Of a stretch of DNA of 64,000 nt, positions 23,158-35,131 are shown one piece after another; position 1 is the first letter of the stretch, and the number at the start of each line of letters is the position of its first letter. The position numbers and the translations under genes were made by a program. The stretch is taken from contig JAEUWY010000004.1 in NCBI GenBank assembly GCA_022059125.1, forward strand, positions 2,108,001 through 2,172,000. The letters are read 5' to 3'. This DNA comes from Corynespora cassiicola (Eukaryota > Ascomycota > Dothideomycetes > Pleosporales > Corynesporascaceae). The notes beneath the pieces were generated by a model. That model was given only the letters and a program-made list of their open reading frames with translations, searched no databases and was not told the DNA's origin.

Positions 23158-24870
23158 CTAGGTTTCGTAGGAAACATCCTTGTATGACCATATCTTGGAG
23201 CATAGGCCCCGCTCGTACTCGTTCTCCGCGGCATTCAGGAATATCTTTCTATACTTTCGGCAATTCTCAACCGCTACTTCGTAATTCTCTGGGCTCACCA
23301 TACTATCCGTTGGTAATATGATCTCGTCCCTAGATAATGACAACATTCTCCCCAAGCCATTAACATTCTCTTCTTCTTTTGCATGTTCTTCCAGCTCTTC
23401 CTTTGAGAGTGTTGCGGGGAATTTTGTATCCTTGCCAAACATCTCTTCCCATTTGATGAATAGAGTAATCAGTGAATCTCTCAAGAAGAATAGATCGCTA
23501 TTCTCCCATACATCAGTCACTAACCAGACGGGTTTCCTTGAAAGTGGCACCTCTGGATTTTTGAGAAATTCCCAGTGCAGTGGTGCCCTCTTCAGAGTCT
23601 GAAGCTCGGAATACTTGTGGATTATTTCGCTTTCTAAATCCCGATCTATTCGTTGTTGTTCGTCATGAGGCAACTGATCGAAGTTTTCTGGCTTCTCTGG
23701 TACAACCCAACCCTGTTGAACACTCTTGTAGTGCCGAAATGCTCGATGGATACCAAATTGGTAGAAAATTGGGGCAACATCTGCTGATTGCCAGTCTACA
23801 GTGCCTGTGATTTGGTACGAGATCGGATCAACAAAAATGTTGTCCATATGGAGATTAGGATGCCACAGAAAACTTTCATTGGCAGTTTCGTTGGTAGGAG
23901 CGACTGGAAATGGGGCAACCTGTTCGTACTTCGCGCGAAGTTCAAGCGCACGATTGGACGACTGTGGGGCTTCCAAGGACCAGAAATAATTCATCCGAGG
24001 CCTGGCAAACTTTTGAACCCATGAAATCTCGTTAGAGCCCAAAGCAAGCGTATATGTCCGAGAATCTTTCCCTGGTCCTGGTCAGGACTAGGTAATAACA
24101 GTAACAGGGACAATATACTCACATAGCCCTCGATCAATTTCCATTTCTCCTCGGCCGCTTGACCAGAGTTCGGCTTTGGTCAATGGGCCCATAGCATACT
24201 CATCGAGGCTCAAATCTTCCCGATCGGAGGTAAACTGCACAGAAGTCGAGCTACCGGTCAATTGCTGGAGGTCTTCTTTGAAGTAAAGACAACCGTGAGT
24301 TTTGAATCTTACAGTGGTCAGAGAGCAATCATAATCGACAATTTGCTTGACAATTGAAGGTTTCGTCTTCCAAGGTAGGCTTGGCCATAAGGTACCTAAA
24401 CTGACACCATATGCCTTCTCCTCGAGAATGTATTCCGTCTGAACTGGACTTCTTGCAGCATTAGAACACTACGAAAGCACTCGGGGAACAGGCATAGAGA
24501 ACACATCTCGAAGTTATCTTCGTTAGTCGCATACCACTCGACGTTTAATTCATGCATATCATCTTTCGGGTGGTAACTTCAGGAGCTGTCGTGTACTGAG
24601 CCGGCTCCGCATTCGGATTTGGAAGTTTTGCTACAATCTCCATTCCATTGTCCATGGTGAGAACGAAAGCTTTATTGTGTAGACCTTCGGTAAGCTTCAA
24701 AATCTTGATGCTTGTCATTAAGTCAGTTCATCTGGATATCCACACATTTAATTGCTGGATGCTAACATTTTTGAGCACCCTCGCAATAATGACATCTGTT
24801 CTTACAGCCCTCTGTGCCGTGTGTAGCGATATAAATCCGTTTCGTTAATGGCTTCTCGGTATGCCTAGAA
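23158..24870 (-). pseudogene. Broken AIM9-like aminoglycoside-phosphotransferase-fold kinase
   Basis: The minus strand encodes pieces of an APH-fold protein of the fungal AIM9 type. The C-terminal part (23158-24042 and upstream) is intact: LWHPNLHMDNIFVDP (catalytic loop HxDxxxxN with Asn for the first Asp), ITGTVDWQSA and a long C-terminal tail. It joins across an intron with GT at about 24122 to EYILEEKAYGVSLGTLW. The N-terminal part is damaged: KLTEGLHNKAFVLTMDNG...AKLPNPNA is in frame, but after TAPEVTTRK the frame ends in TAA; it is followed in another frame by RDVFSMPVPRVLS, then TAG (24469-24471) where homologues have Trp, then CSNAARSPVQTEY. Weak DLYRYTRHR-like sequence near 24820-24840 also meets stops. 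Expression of the C-terminal half alone is possible but would lack the nucleotide-binding lobe. Confidence 0.65.
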
Positions 24871-25606
24871 TCTTTTCTCGCTTAGGTACCTCACACTCAC
24901 ATTCTCCTCGACCTGTTTCTGCATACAGCTTCGGAAGATATAGTGACGTTGATACGGCCCTTATTTGCCTAGGAGTCTCGATTATGGAGTCATGCCATTG
25001 ACGTTTTGGGCGGAGTAGAATTTGTAAAGCGGGCCCAGCCCGATGGAGATGCGGCATCCGAACCATCACCACTACTATGATGTTGTGGAAGACTGTAAAT
25101 GAAAATATGTTGCTCAATATTGGAATAGCTCTAAATCGAATAAGTTGATTGGATGGCGATGCTAAAGAAGACGATTTTGATAGGACTGCGTTGGCCTAAA
25201 CAGTGGCCGAAGTCGCGATGACACCTTTCCTCCTCATCCGCACTGTATCAGCAATGGTTTCTTCCTATGAAGATAAGAGTCATCTTAAAGGGCGGCTGTG
25301 ATGAGGATAATGGCAGCGCGAGATGTAGTCAAGCTTCGCTTACGAACCGCTGTACTGACAATCCCAACTCCCGCTCTGACCGTGTACACGTGACCTGCTC
25401 GAGCGAAACAACCTTGGAACCTTGGAACCTTGGAAAGCTTTGGAAATACAGTATAGAGTTGCACATCTATCTCTAGACGCACCATTCATGGGAATATCAT
25501 ATATTAAGCGTGACTTCAAGAGGTCTATGTTATTGATTTTGTTTGTACTACAAATTCTATTATACAATGTACACATCGTATATCGTGTTTTCAGCCGGGT
25601 AGTGGC
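24871..25606. other. Intergenic
   Basis: Flank between two broken genes. Contains a short direct repeat CCTTGGAA x3 at about 25411-25434. No coding signal. Confidence 0.4.
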
Positions 25607-26344
25607 TTATGAGCTTTCGCTTCGTGATACCCCTATATTGTACTCTACGCTTTGATAGTGATCTATAAGCTCGAAAAGATTCCCCTGTATGAGATTGGAG
25701 ATATGCGTCCAGCTAGCCGTTATCGCCCCACATGTTACGCTGACCTTAGTCGCTAATCTGACTTTCTGTACGACCCATTTCGTGTAAAATAGGGTCTTTT
25801 GGCAATCTCGCTCAATCCAAGCCACTCTTTGTCAGAAAAAGCATGGTTGTTATCATGTGGTTTCCCGGATACCAATGCCTTCATCCCGAGGTCAGTCAGA
25901 TCCTACCGGGACCAAGATACACCAAAACTCGTGCGGCGAGTTTACATGTATCCTGCATTAGCGCCACTTGCTGTTCCCGCCCTTCAAGATTTGTCTGGTT
26001 AATACATATAGCATCCATCCAAAGAATGCGACCGTGGGGCAATCGACACTGCCTCAGAGCCGATTCGCAGTTTTTCGTGATAAAATGCAGCTGATGTTTG
26101 TCCTCCAAGAATATTGGACGGCAAATCTCTGCGTTTCCATCTAGGTCGGCCCGGGTACAAGAAACTACTTCAAATAATTCCAAGGAAAGATCTTGTGACC
26201 AGCAAATCTTCAGTGAGCAATGCATGGGATCTTTTGATGTCTCGCTACCATGCAGGTAGAGTAGTCTAAAATGATCAGGTGCTATCAGAGCATCATAGAT
26301 GTCGTCAAGATGTTCGGGATGTAGCCCGGGATCGTCTAGATCAA
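25607..26344 (-). pseudogene. HET-domain (heterokaryon incompatibility) gene remnant
   Basis: Minus-strand translation reads through an N-terminal HET region (HPEHLDDIYDALI, FRLLYLHGSE) to the diagnostic ILWMDAICINQTNLEGREQQ and ARVLVYLGPGR, but there the frame ends (TGA just after GRI, near 25896). The next homologous part, DLTDLGMKALVSG...KEWLGLSEIAKRPYFTR, is in a second frame, and KWVVQKVRLATKVSVTCG is in a third (25607-25825). In intact relatives these are continuous (..YLG, ..RPWFTRVWVVQE..). The early motif expected as ALSYxWG reads VVSCTRA here, a further sign of decay. No C-terminal domain is seen. Intact HET proteins trigger cell death on allorecognition; this copy should not. Confidence 0.75.
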
Positions 26345-26433
26345 TTACTTTGGTTTTTTTCTCTTAAGTTGTATTATTATCTTGCAGTGAAGCCACGTTA
26401 TCGCATGCAGAACCGTCACTTGAGTCTTGTGGA

Positions 26434-26721
26434 TTAAGAAACGGTCGTCCTGTCCCAGCACCCGAGCTTCGTCCGGCAAAAGCCATGTGTCGAATTCTTC
26501 TTTGCAAACCTCGCTGACTCTTCGTATTTAGGGATATCCAAGTATGGTAGTTTTAATATGGGTGGCAACTTGTATTTAAGTTCTGAGCGTTTCGTATCCG
26601 GGGATGGAGGTGGGAGTTTCGGCGTGACGAGTTTGCCTTTGGCGAGAAGATCTGTCGCTGAGCTTTTGCACTGATGAAACCTGGAACGCCGTCGTTCCAA
26701 GTAAGATCGAAGATCGGACAT
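26434..26721 (-). CDS. Hypothetical small protein or upstream fragment of the HET remnant
   Basis: Open frame of 95 residues from ATG at 26721 (MSDLRSYLERRRSRF). It has a Pro-rich KLPPPSPDTKR and KLPPILKLPYLDIPKYEE segment and ends in FCRTKLGCWDRTTVS. It lies just upstream of the HET remnant on the same strand, and an intron-like stretch (26345-26433) separates them, so it may be the original N-terminus of that gene. No known domain. Confidence 0.25.
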   Translation of the reverse strand: MSDLRSYLERRRSRFHQCKSSATDLLAKGKLVTPKLPPPSPDTKRSELKYKLPPILKLPYLDIPKYEESARFAKKNSTHGFCRTKLGCWDRTTVS

Positions 26722-27706
26722 AATTTTTAGTGCCAGGACATGATGAGAAGGGTGCAAGGCTGAGATGGATAGCTGCGAGATGATAGGCTTCAAGATGTTT
26801 AGAAGACAAGCCTTGTAGTAGAGAGTTGCAGAGTGACGAACACAACAAGAGATGAATTCGCAAAGTCTTTACGAATGGGTTGAGGATACTTGAGGGATGG
26901 AGATGTCTGGCAGAATTGATGAGGCTGAGGAATTAAGTGCCGAAGGAAGAAGAAGATATTACCCCGGCCCACTTGACTTCTTATATGACCACCTTTCATC
27001 GTGCCGCCAGCGCATACAGAGGTAGCACCATGCAGATCTTTGCTTCTTGTATAGTTGCACGGCTTAGAATACAACGCCTCGCCTAGGCAGAACCTGACAA
27101 GATCAGAAAGAGATAGTTAATAAAGTGATTTGTACGAGTCAAGGAATATATTGCCATATTCAGTCAATAAAAGTTACCAACAAGGTTCTGCTTACCTGTA
27201 GGAAACTACATTGACCGCGAGGGTCGCTAAGCAACAGCCACTAGCTCCTAAATAGATGGCGATGACTGTAGGGGTTGAAACATTTCAGGATTGATATGCC
27301 TACTTGAACCAACAATATTCGATCTCCCGAGAATACACCAAATCAATGAGCAGAGCGATGCGCTAGAATACCCACAATATGAATGAGTAAACCGATAACA
27401 ATATCTATTCTGTTTAAATGCCCCTTCAACACCATCCCCATCTATCCCGCAAAACCAAGCGAACAATGCACCAAGAAACACTCGTTAACATCAATCATGC
27501 ATCATAAACATCGTGGCCATCATATCATCTAATTTTTCTCAGCTCCCCATCACCTCCTTCGATAGCACCGCAAAGACTTTCCTCGGGAGCTTCAACTTTT
27601 GTCGTTGACCTCCACAAGCCATTAAACAGCTACTTACCACCCTTGCCCTACTTCTCATCACTGACCTCCGTTCTCACCCTCAAAACTAATACCTACCCAC
27701 ACGAGC
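26722..27706. other. Intergenic
   Basis: AT-rich flank and, at its right end, the 3' UTR of the EBP-type gene. No gene recognised. Confidence 0.4.
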
Positions 27707-29569
<1,863 letters not shown>

Positions 29570-30724
29570 TGTTTCTTCGCGGGGGCCGAGGCGAGGGGGA
29601 GGAGTTTTGCGCGGTGCACGAGGGCAAAAGGGTGAGGGAAAATAAAAAAAGGTTGGTACGGCCGAGGGAGGAATTGACGCTGAGAGCGGAATGGGAGTAG
29701 GAGAGGATGCGGCCGAGCCCAATTGAGAGGTGCGACGTGACTTAGCTGCCTGGATAGGGCAGGCGGTAAGCGGTACCGCGGACGGCAAAACTCACACCAG
29801 TGTCACATGGCCACGTTCCCACGATCTAGGCCCCCAGAGCCTGCTGGCAGCTTGGATAGTGCTACCGCAGTCAAAGGATCTCACGATGCTTTATAGGTAC
29901 TTCACTCGCCGCCCATTGGAAATTAACCTGAGAGGGGTATTCAATGTTTTTGCATTTGGTACGTATATGGCTAAGCGCCCAGTTCCTCCACACGCATCGT
30001 GAACTAACATCTGGCAGGACAACGCAACTAAACTCGAAAACGAAGAACACTGACACGACTCGACAGGATACCAAACCCGGGAGAACAATCTGAGGACCAC
30101 ACGCTTCGCATACTACTCTCGTTCGCATTCTCTGCATCGCCTATGTACTGGAAAAGCAAGTCCGAATAAGAATGAGGGTCAACTCGCTGGAAGATGCAAC
30201 CAAGAGAGAAAAAACAGCCAGACCAAACACTTTTGCCATTCGCACCGACAAGGAAACAAAGAGATTGGAAAACGACAACGCCCAAAGCAGAAGAGAGGAG
30301 TCGCTCGGAGCATGGAGCATTACAACCAGTCTATGGTATGTGAAGATCAGTAGGAGATGAAAGTATCGAGCAACTCCGCCTTGAAGGCCCAGAAAAAACG
30401 CCGCCCGTAAAAAAAGACATGCAAGAAGGAACCATCCGGGAAATGCAGCAGAGAGGCCGTCCTGGAAAATGCTGTGGAAAAAAAAGAGCGACATTCTCCG
30501 CCGCCAGGCCGGAGATGTCCAGGAAAAGTTCAAATCGAAAAGGCCAAAAGAACATCGATTCGTACCGGATTGACGGGGACTCGTGAGCGCGAAGTGTCCA
30601 ACGGGCTGGAACTTCCGCTCCACTCGTCCAGTCAAGACTGGTCGTAAGCGCGTAATCGTGACCAAAAAAGATTCGTAAATCATCGCCCCCGACGACTTCT
30701 TCGCTGCGAGGTTCGTTTTTTTTA
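29570..30724. other. Intergenic: EBP promoter and CBM21 gene 3' UTR
   Basis: The left part is the GC-rich upstream region of the EBP-type gene; the right part lies downstream of the CBM21 gene stop at 30725 and should be its 3' UTR. A long open frame at 30141-30683 is hydrophobic only because the strand is pyrimidine-rich, and shows no family match. Confidence 0.45.
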
Positions 30725-32975
30725 TTACACGCAGGCTTGCTGGGCGTGGCCAGCCTCACGGAAGAGACCGCCATGCATGTTGTAACCGTACTGGAACTGA
30801 GAGGCCTTGCGGTCCTCGGGACCAGAGCCGGTCATTGGGCCGGGGGACGTGGAGCGAGACAGGAAGTGGTTTGGACTCCGAGATGCAGACTTTGCGTCGT
30901 TGGCACCGTCAACCAGAGTCGGCATGACCGGAGAAGGGGGGCTGTTCGAGGCAGAGGACTGATTGCTTCCAGAGCTGTACCCAAGGATGTAGTCGGCAGC
31001 CCCATCTGTGTGAGGACTCTTGGTGGCGGGGGTGTTGGCCGTGGGAGAGCCTTTGCCGGTGGGAGTGCCAAACTGGTAGGTTATTAGTACCTGTCTAGGG
31101 CCCGGCGCCGGGGTGTGGAGAACGTACAAAACAAAACTTCTGAATCAACTCATTGTACTCGGCAGATTTTAGGTCCGGCTTCTCGGAGGACAGAGCATCG
31201 GGGCGAGTGCCAGGCACGGGAGCAGCGGCGGAGCTCGACTTTGTCCCTGGAACGTCGTTGTCAAAGTAGTCCTGACGGCCTTGGCTCGCACCGTTAGTCT
31301 TGATGCCACTGCGGTCCCCAAGGGCAGTCTGAGCATTGGTCAGAGCCGCCGAAAGGGACGCACCGAAGTCATAGCGAGTAGAGAAGGCCTGGCCAGCAGC
31401 CTGACGACGGGGAGCCTGGTCCGGGAAGAGGGATCCGCGCTTGGCCTTTGGCTTGAGGCGGATGGCGGGATTGGAGTCGCCCATGAAGTTACGGCTGTTG
31501 CCAAACTCGAACTTGTTGTCGAAGCCGTGGCCAAAGTCATCATCAAAGGAACCGACGGGCATGGAGCGGGGGCGAGGGGCAGGGGGCGAGTGTCGGCTGC
31601 GAGGAATGGCACCGAGGGTGCCAGAGCTGCGTGCCTTTGACTTTTGCTTGGTCTTCTTGATGAAGTCGACCTGGTAGTTCATCGATGCATTGTTGTCCCA
31701 GAACTCCTGTCCGTTGACGTTGTAGCGTACGCACAGCAACAGTGTCTTTGACTCCAAGTTAGCCTGATCAGCCAATTTGATGTTGAAGTTGAATCGGTCG
31801 TAGCCATCATCCTTTTGCTTCTTGCGGACGTCGTGGTTGAACTCTGCAACTACCTCGGACGTCGTCTTCCAGTAGTCGAGGGTGAACCGGCAGACGACGA
31901 GCTTCTGGAAGGCAATGTTGGCAGCAGCCACAGTGCCGACCAGCGTCTTGTGGTCGGACGCGAGGAATATCCTCTCGACGCGGACAGGCAGCGTCTGACG
32001 CTCGTACGAGTCAGACGAGGGGAAGTTGGCCAGCTTGATGTCCCACTCGGGCGTCTTGGAGCGGCGATCCTCGTGGAAGGGATATTCGCTCTCGCTGTCG
32101 TACGTTTCGACGGGGGAAGAGCCGGCGCTGACAGCAATAGGCCTATCGACCTGGAGGAAATGCCGGACCTGCTCGATATCCTCGTTGAAGTGGACTGCCT
32201 TGGAGTAGGTAGGGGTGCCAGGCATGCTGGACGGCCGCCTGCGGGACGATGGCCGCAGGGCAGGCTTGACCAGCTCGCCAGACTTCTTGCGTAGAAGCGG
32301 CGGTTTTATCCGCAGCTCGTCGTCCTCGACATCGCTACCCTCGGAGGAGCTCAAGATGGGCTGGGTGTCGAGATGTGCAACGTGCTTGGAGAGAGTGATT
32401 TCGCTCGAAGAACGAGAGTGGGAGATTTTGCGTGCCTCGGCAGAAAGAGAGCGTGTCGGCGCTGGGGGTGGGGTGCTGGACACCATGTTGATGGTCGGAG
32501 TGTCGGTGGTGGCCTCACGGCTGGGCGAGTGTCCCCTCTTGACGTTGATGTGTTGCAGGGCCTCCTGGAGTTCCTCGAGGTTTCCAATGTTACGTCCGCG
32601 CTCTTCGTCATCATCCGAGGAATCAGGAGGTGTTGAGATTGCACCTGACGGAATCAGAAGATTGTTCACAGGAGGAGGAGACTGGCGGAGGCTACCATGT
32701 GCGGAGGGTCCGTGGGAGTGGTGGGCTTCCGAGGACGCGCTCACGCCGTTCGCCATCTGTCCATTCTGGGCGGTGTTGGAGGCAGTGTTGATGGAAGGCG
32801 AGCGGCGGTGCTTGTTCAGGTACGAGGTGGAAGAGACGGAGCGAGGCAGCGCCGGGCGCTGGGCCGGGGCAGGCGACGTCGGCAACTGCTCGACGTAGGA
32901 ATGATTGCGTGTGAGGATAGGACTGCTGGGCTTGGAGGTTGCTGGCGACCGCTGGGTGGGGGGCGTGTAAGGCAT
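30725..32975 (-). CDS. CBM21-containing regulatory subunit of protein phosphatase 1 (GAC1-like)
   Basis: Two exons, 31128-32975 and 30725-31072, joined across a 55-nt intron with a perfect TACTAAT branch site; 731 residues. The disordered N-terminal third is Ser/Pro-rich. Residues 259-263 (KAVHF) form the RVxF motif that docks the PP1 catalytic subunit. A CBM21 glycogen-binding domain follows at about 325-455: VRVERIFLASDHKTLVGTV, VVCRFTLDYWKTT, DRFNFNIKL and CVRYNVNGQEFWDNNASMNY, with the aromatic residues that hold sugar. This is the architecture of Gac1/Pig1/Gip2, which direct PP1 to glycogen synthase and, in some fungi, to carbon-source and heat responses. The tail after the domain is low complexity. 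The gene is preceded by the 13.7-kb gene-poor stretch. Confidence 0.9.
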
Positions 32976-34405
32976 TCGGCCGGCTGTGTAGGTTCGAGGC
33001 GGTGGGTCGAACGGGTGGAGACTTTGTTGTAGTGTGGAGTGGGGAAATTAACGGGTCCAGGTCATTACAAAGGAGGGTATTAAGAGGAGGATGTGTCTGC
33101 GCGGGGAAAACAGTCAGCGGTGTTGTGGCACGGGCGCGGGCGCGAGTGGACAGGCGGTTTATATGGCTGGTGTGTATGTGTGTGCGCGGACAAGTGATGG
33201 CGCCACCGGACCGCCAGGAATGACGGTCGACGGGGAGAGCACTTGTCCTGGCACGCACCGGCCGTTTGGCAGGCCACGCAGTCGGAGATGCAACTCACAG
33301 CTAGAGGTAGCGGGTGGGGAAAGAGGAGCTGGGGGGGGGAGCTGCACTCTTTCGCAGAGGACGCGGGTAGGATGGGCGGTGGATGGGGGGATTTCACAAC
33401 TAGTCAAAGCTGTGACGTCGGGGTCGACGACGTGCTCTCGTGCCAGTCAGGACTCGAGACAGTCGGACAACAGGCTTCTCGACGGGGAGAAGGCGCTGGA
33501 AGGGCGAGACCGGCGGCTTCCGTGGATACAGAAGGAAGGGCGGTCGGCGCTCAGTGGGACGCAGCCGGGGGAAGGCGTGCGGATCGAGGCTGAGGCAGGC
33601 TGCTGTGGGAAGGGTCGAAGAGCAGCACCGTGGTGGCCGTTGATGTCTGGACGACTCAATGGGCGCAGGCCTGGTGTAAATAGAGTCGAGGCTGGCAATG
33701 GCCTAGGGGGGGAGTGGTAGGGAAGGAGGGAGGGGAGCAGGAGTGTTGAGAGGACGGTGGTGCAGCAAGTGCAGGGCCGCGACTATTGGGACGGCCGAGC
33801 AGCGCTTTTGGTATCGCACGGAGCCGGGATGTCGACAAAATCGATGGACGCCTGGGCTTTTGCCGCACGGCCCCCGCCAGGAGCAGCACCAGCAGGCCCA
33901 GCAGCACCAGCGGCGCCGGCAGCACCAATGCAGAAGCGAATTAATGGCTTGACCCGCCTGCAGCACTGATCCACCCCAACAGACCGGGATCGCGGCCAAG
34001 GATGTGCGCGCAGGCAGAGGGCGCCAGGCGGCCAAGCGGCAGCGACCGGCTCGCGGGCGCTGGGGGGTGCAGCAGGGGGCCGCAGACTTGCAGGCCTGCA
34101 GACGGCGGAGTGGAGAGGAGCACTCGCACGGCCAGGAGCAGCGCCTCGCCATGGTGCCGACGGCGGAGGCCCAGCAGCAGGTGAGCCTGTGGTGGTGGTG
34201 CTGCTGGTGCTGGTGGTGGTGGTCGCTGGTGGCGGGGGGGAACCACAAAGAACCTGCGGCTACCTCTGGCCCGTCGACAGCTCCGAGGAGCGGCGGGCGG
34301 CGATAAAGACGCGACCCGTCAGACTGGCTTTTGTCGGAGGCGGTGGGCGAGGGCGAGGGCACTCGAAACGGATGCAACAACAAAGCCGAGCGTCAGCGCG
34401 CATCG

Positions 34406-34435
34406 TCCTGTCCTGTCCTGTCCTGTCCTGTCCTG
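34406..34435. repeat. Tandem pentanucleotide TCCTG x6
   Basis: Six uninterrupted copies of TCCTG (read as CAGGA on the other strand) within the gene-poor stretch. Confidence 0.95.
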
Positions 34436-34707
34436 CTTGATCCCTCTGGCGCTGCCCGGTTTGCCAGTCTCCCGTGTACGGCCTACGTTTGCGGTCTGCG
34501 GTTTGTGCGAAGCCGGTGCCGTGCCGTCATTCATGGGCGTATGGGCGTGGGCTCATCGGCTGACATCCAGAGCCGCGAACCGTAGATAAGCTGGGCTGCC
34601 AAACCAGGCCCAGCAGGCCGCGCGAGACTGGCAGGCCGGATGGTGCGGAGGGCCCTCTGGCGACGATGCGCGTTGCTTCTTCAGCCCTCTCTGCTAGCCC
34701 TCTGTCT

Positions 34708-34751
34708 GACGTGCTGGACGTGCTCGCCGCCCTCGACGTGCTCGACGTGCT
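34708..34751. repeat. Short repeat GACGTGCT x4
   Basis: GACGTGCT begins at 34708, 34717, 34735 and 34744, in two pairs spaced 9 bp within a pair and 27 bp between pairs. The core is ACGTG. Reads as a locally duplicated unit; a binding-site cluster is possible but unproven. Confidence 0.8.
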
Positions 34752-35104
34752 TGACCTGCGGCGAGCACCGCACTGCACCGCACCATGGCCAGCCACCCAC
34801 GCGCGGCGGCGGGCAGTGACCAGATGTACGCCCAGCGGCCCTTTCTGGCTCTGGCATGTCGCCTGTCGCCAGCAGCTTCTGGCTCCTGGCCTCTGGCCTC
34901 TGGTTGTTTGCGCACGCGCCACGCTCCACCGCCGCCCACGGACCGCCCAAGCACCGCGCACCAAGCACCGCCCACGCCCACGCCCACGCCCGCCTACCCA
35001 CGCTGGAAGCGAGCAAGCGAGCAAGCGAGCAGAGTGATGTCAGTGATGTCATGCAGCCAGAGCCCGCCCGTTGCTGGCTGCGCGCCTGGTCGTCCTCAAG
35101 CATC

Positions 35105-35131
35105 GTCATCACCACCACCACCACCACCACT
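35105..35131. repeat. CAC/ACC trinucleotide run
   Basis: About eight to nine copies of CAC in a row, ending just before a Leu/Glu codon-like stretch; no frame around it looks coding. Confidence 0.85.

Noticed and set aside
30141..30683. 180-codon hydrophobic open frame on the minus strand, downstream of the CBM21 gene
   Set aside because: Pyrimidine-rich 3' UTR translated to Phe/Leu/Ser; no ATG context, family match or splicing.
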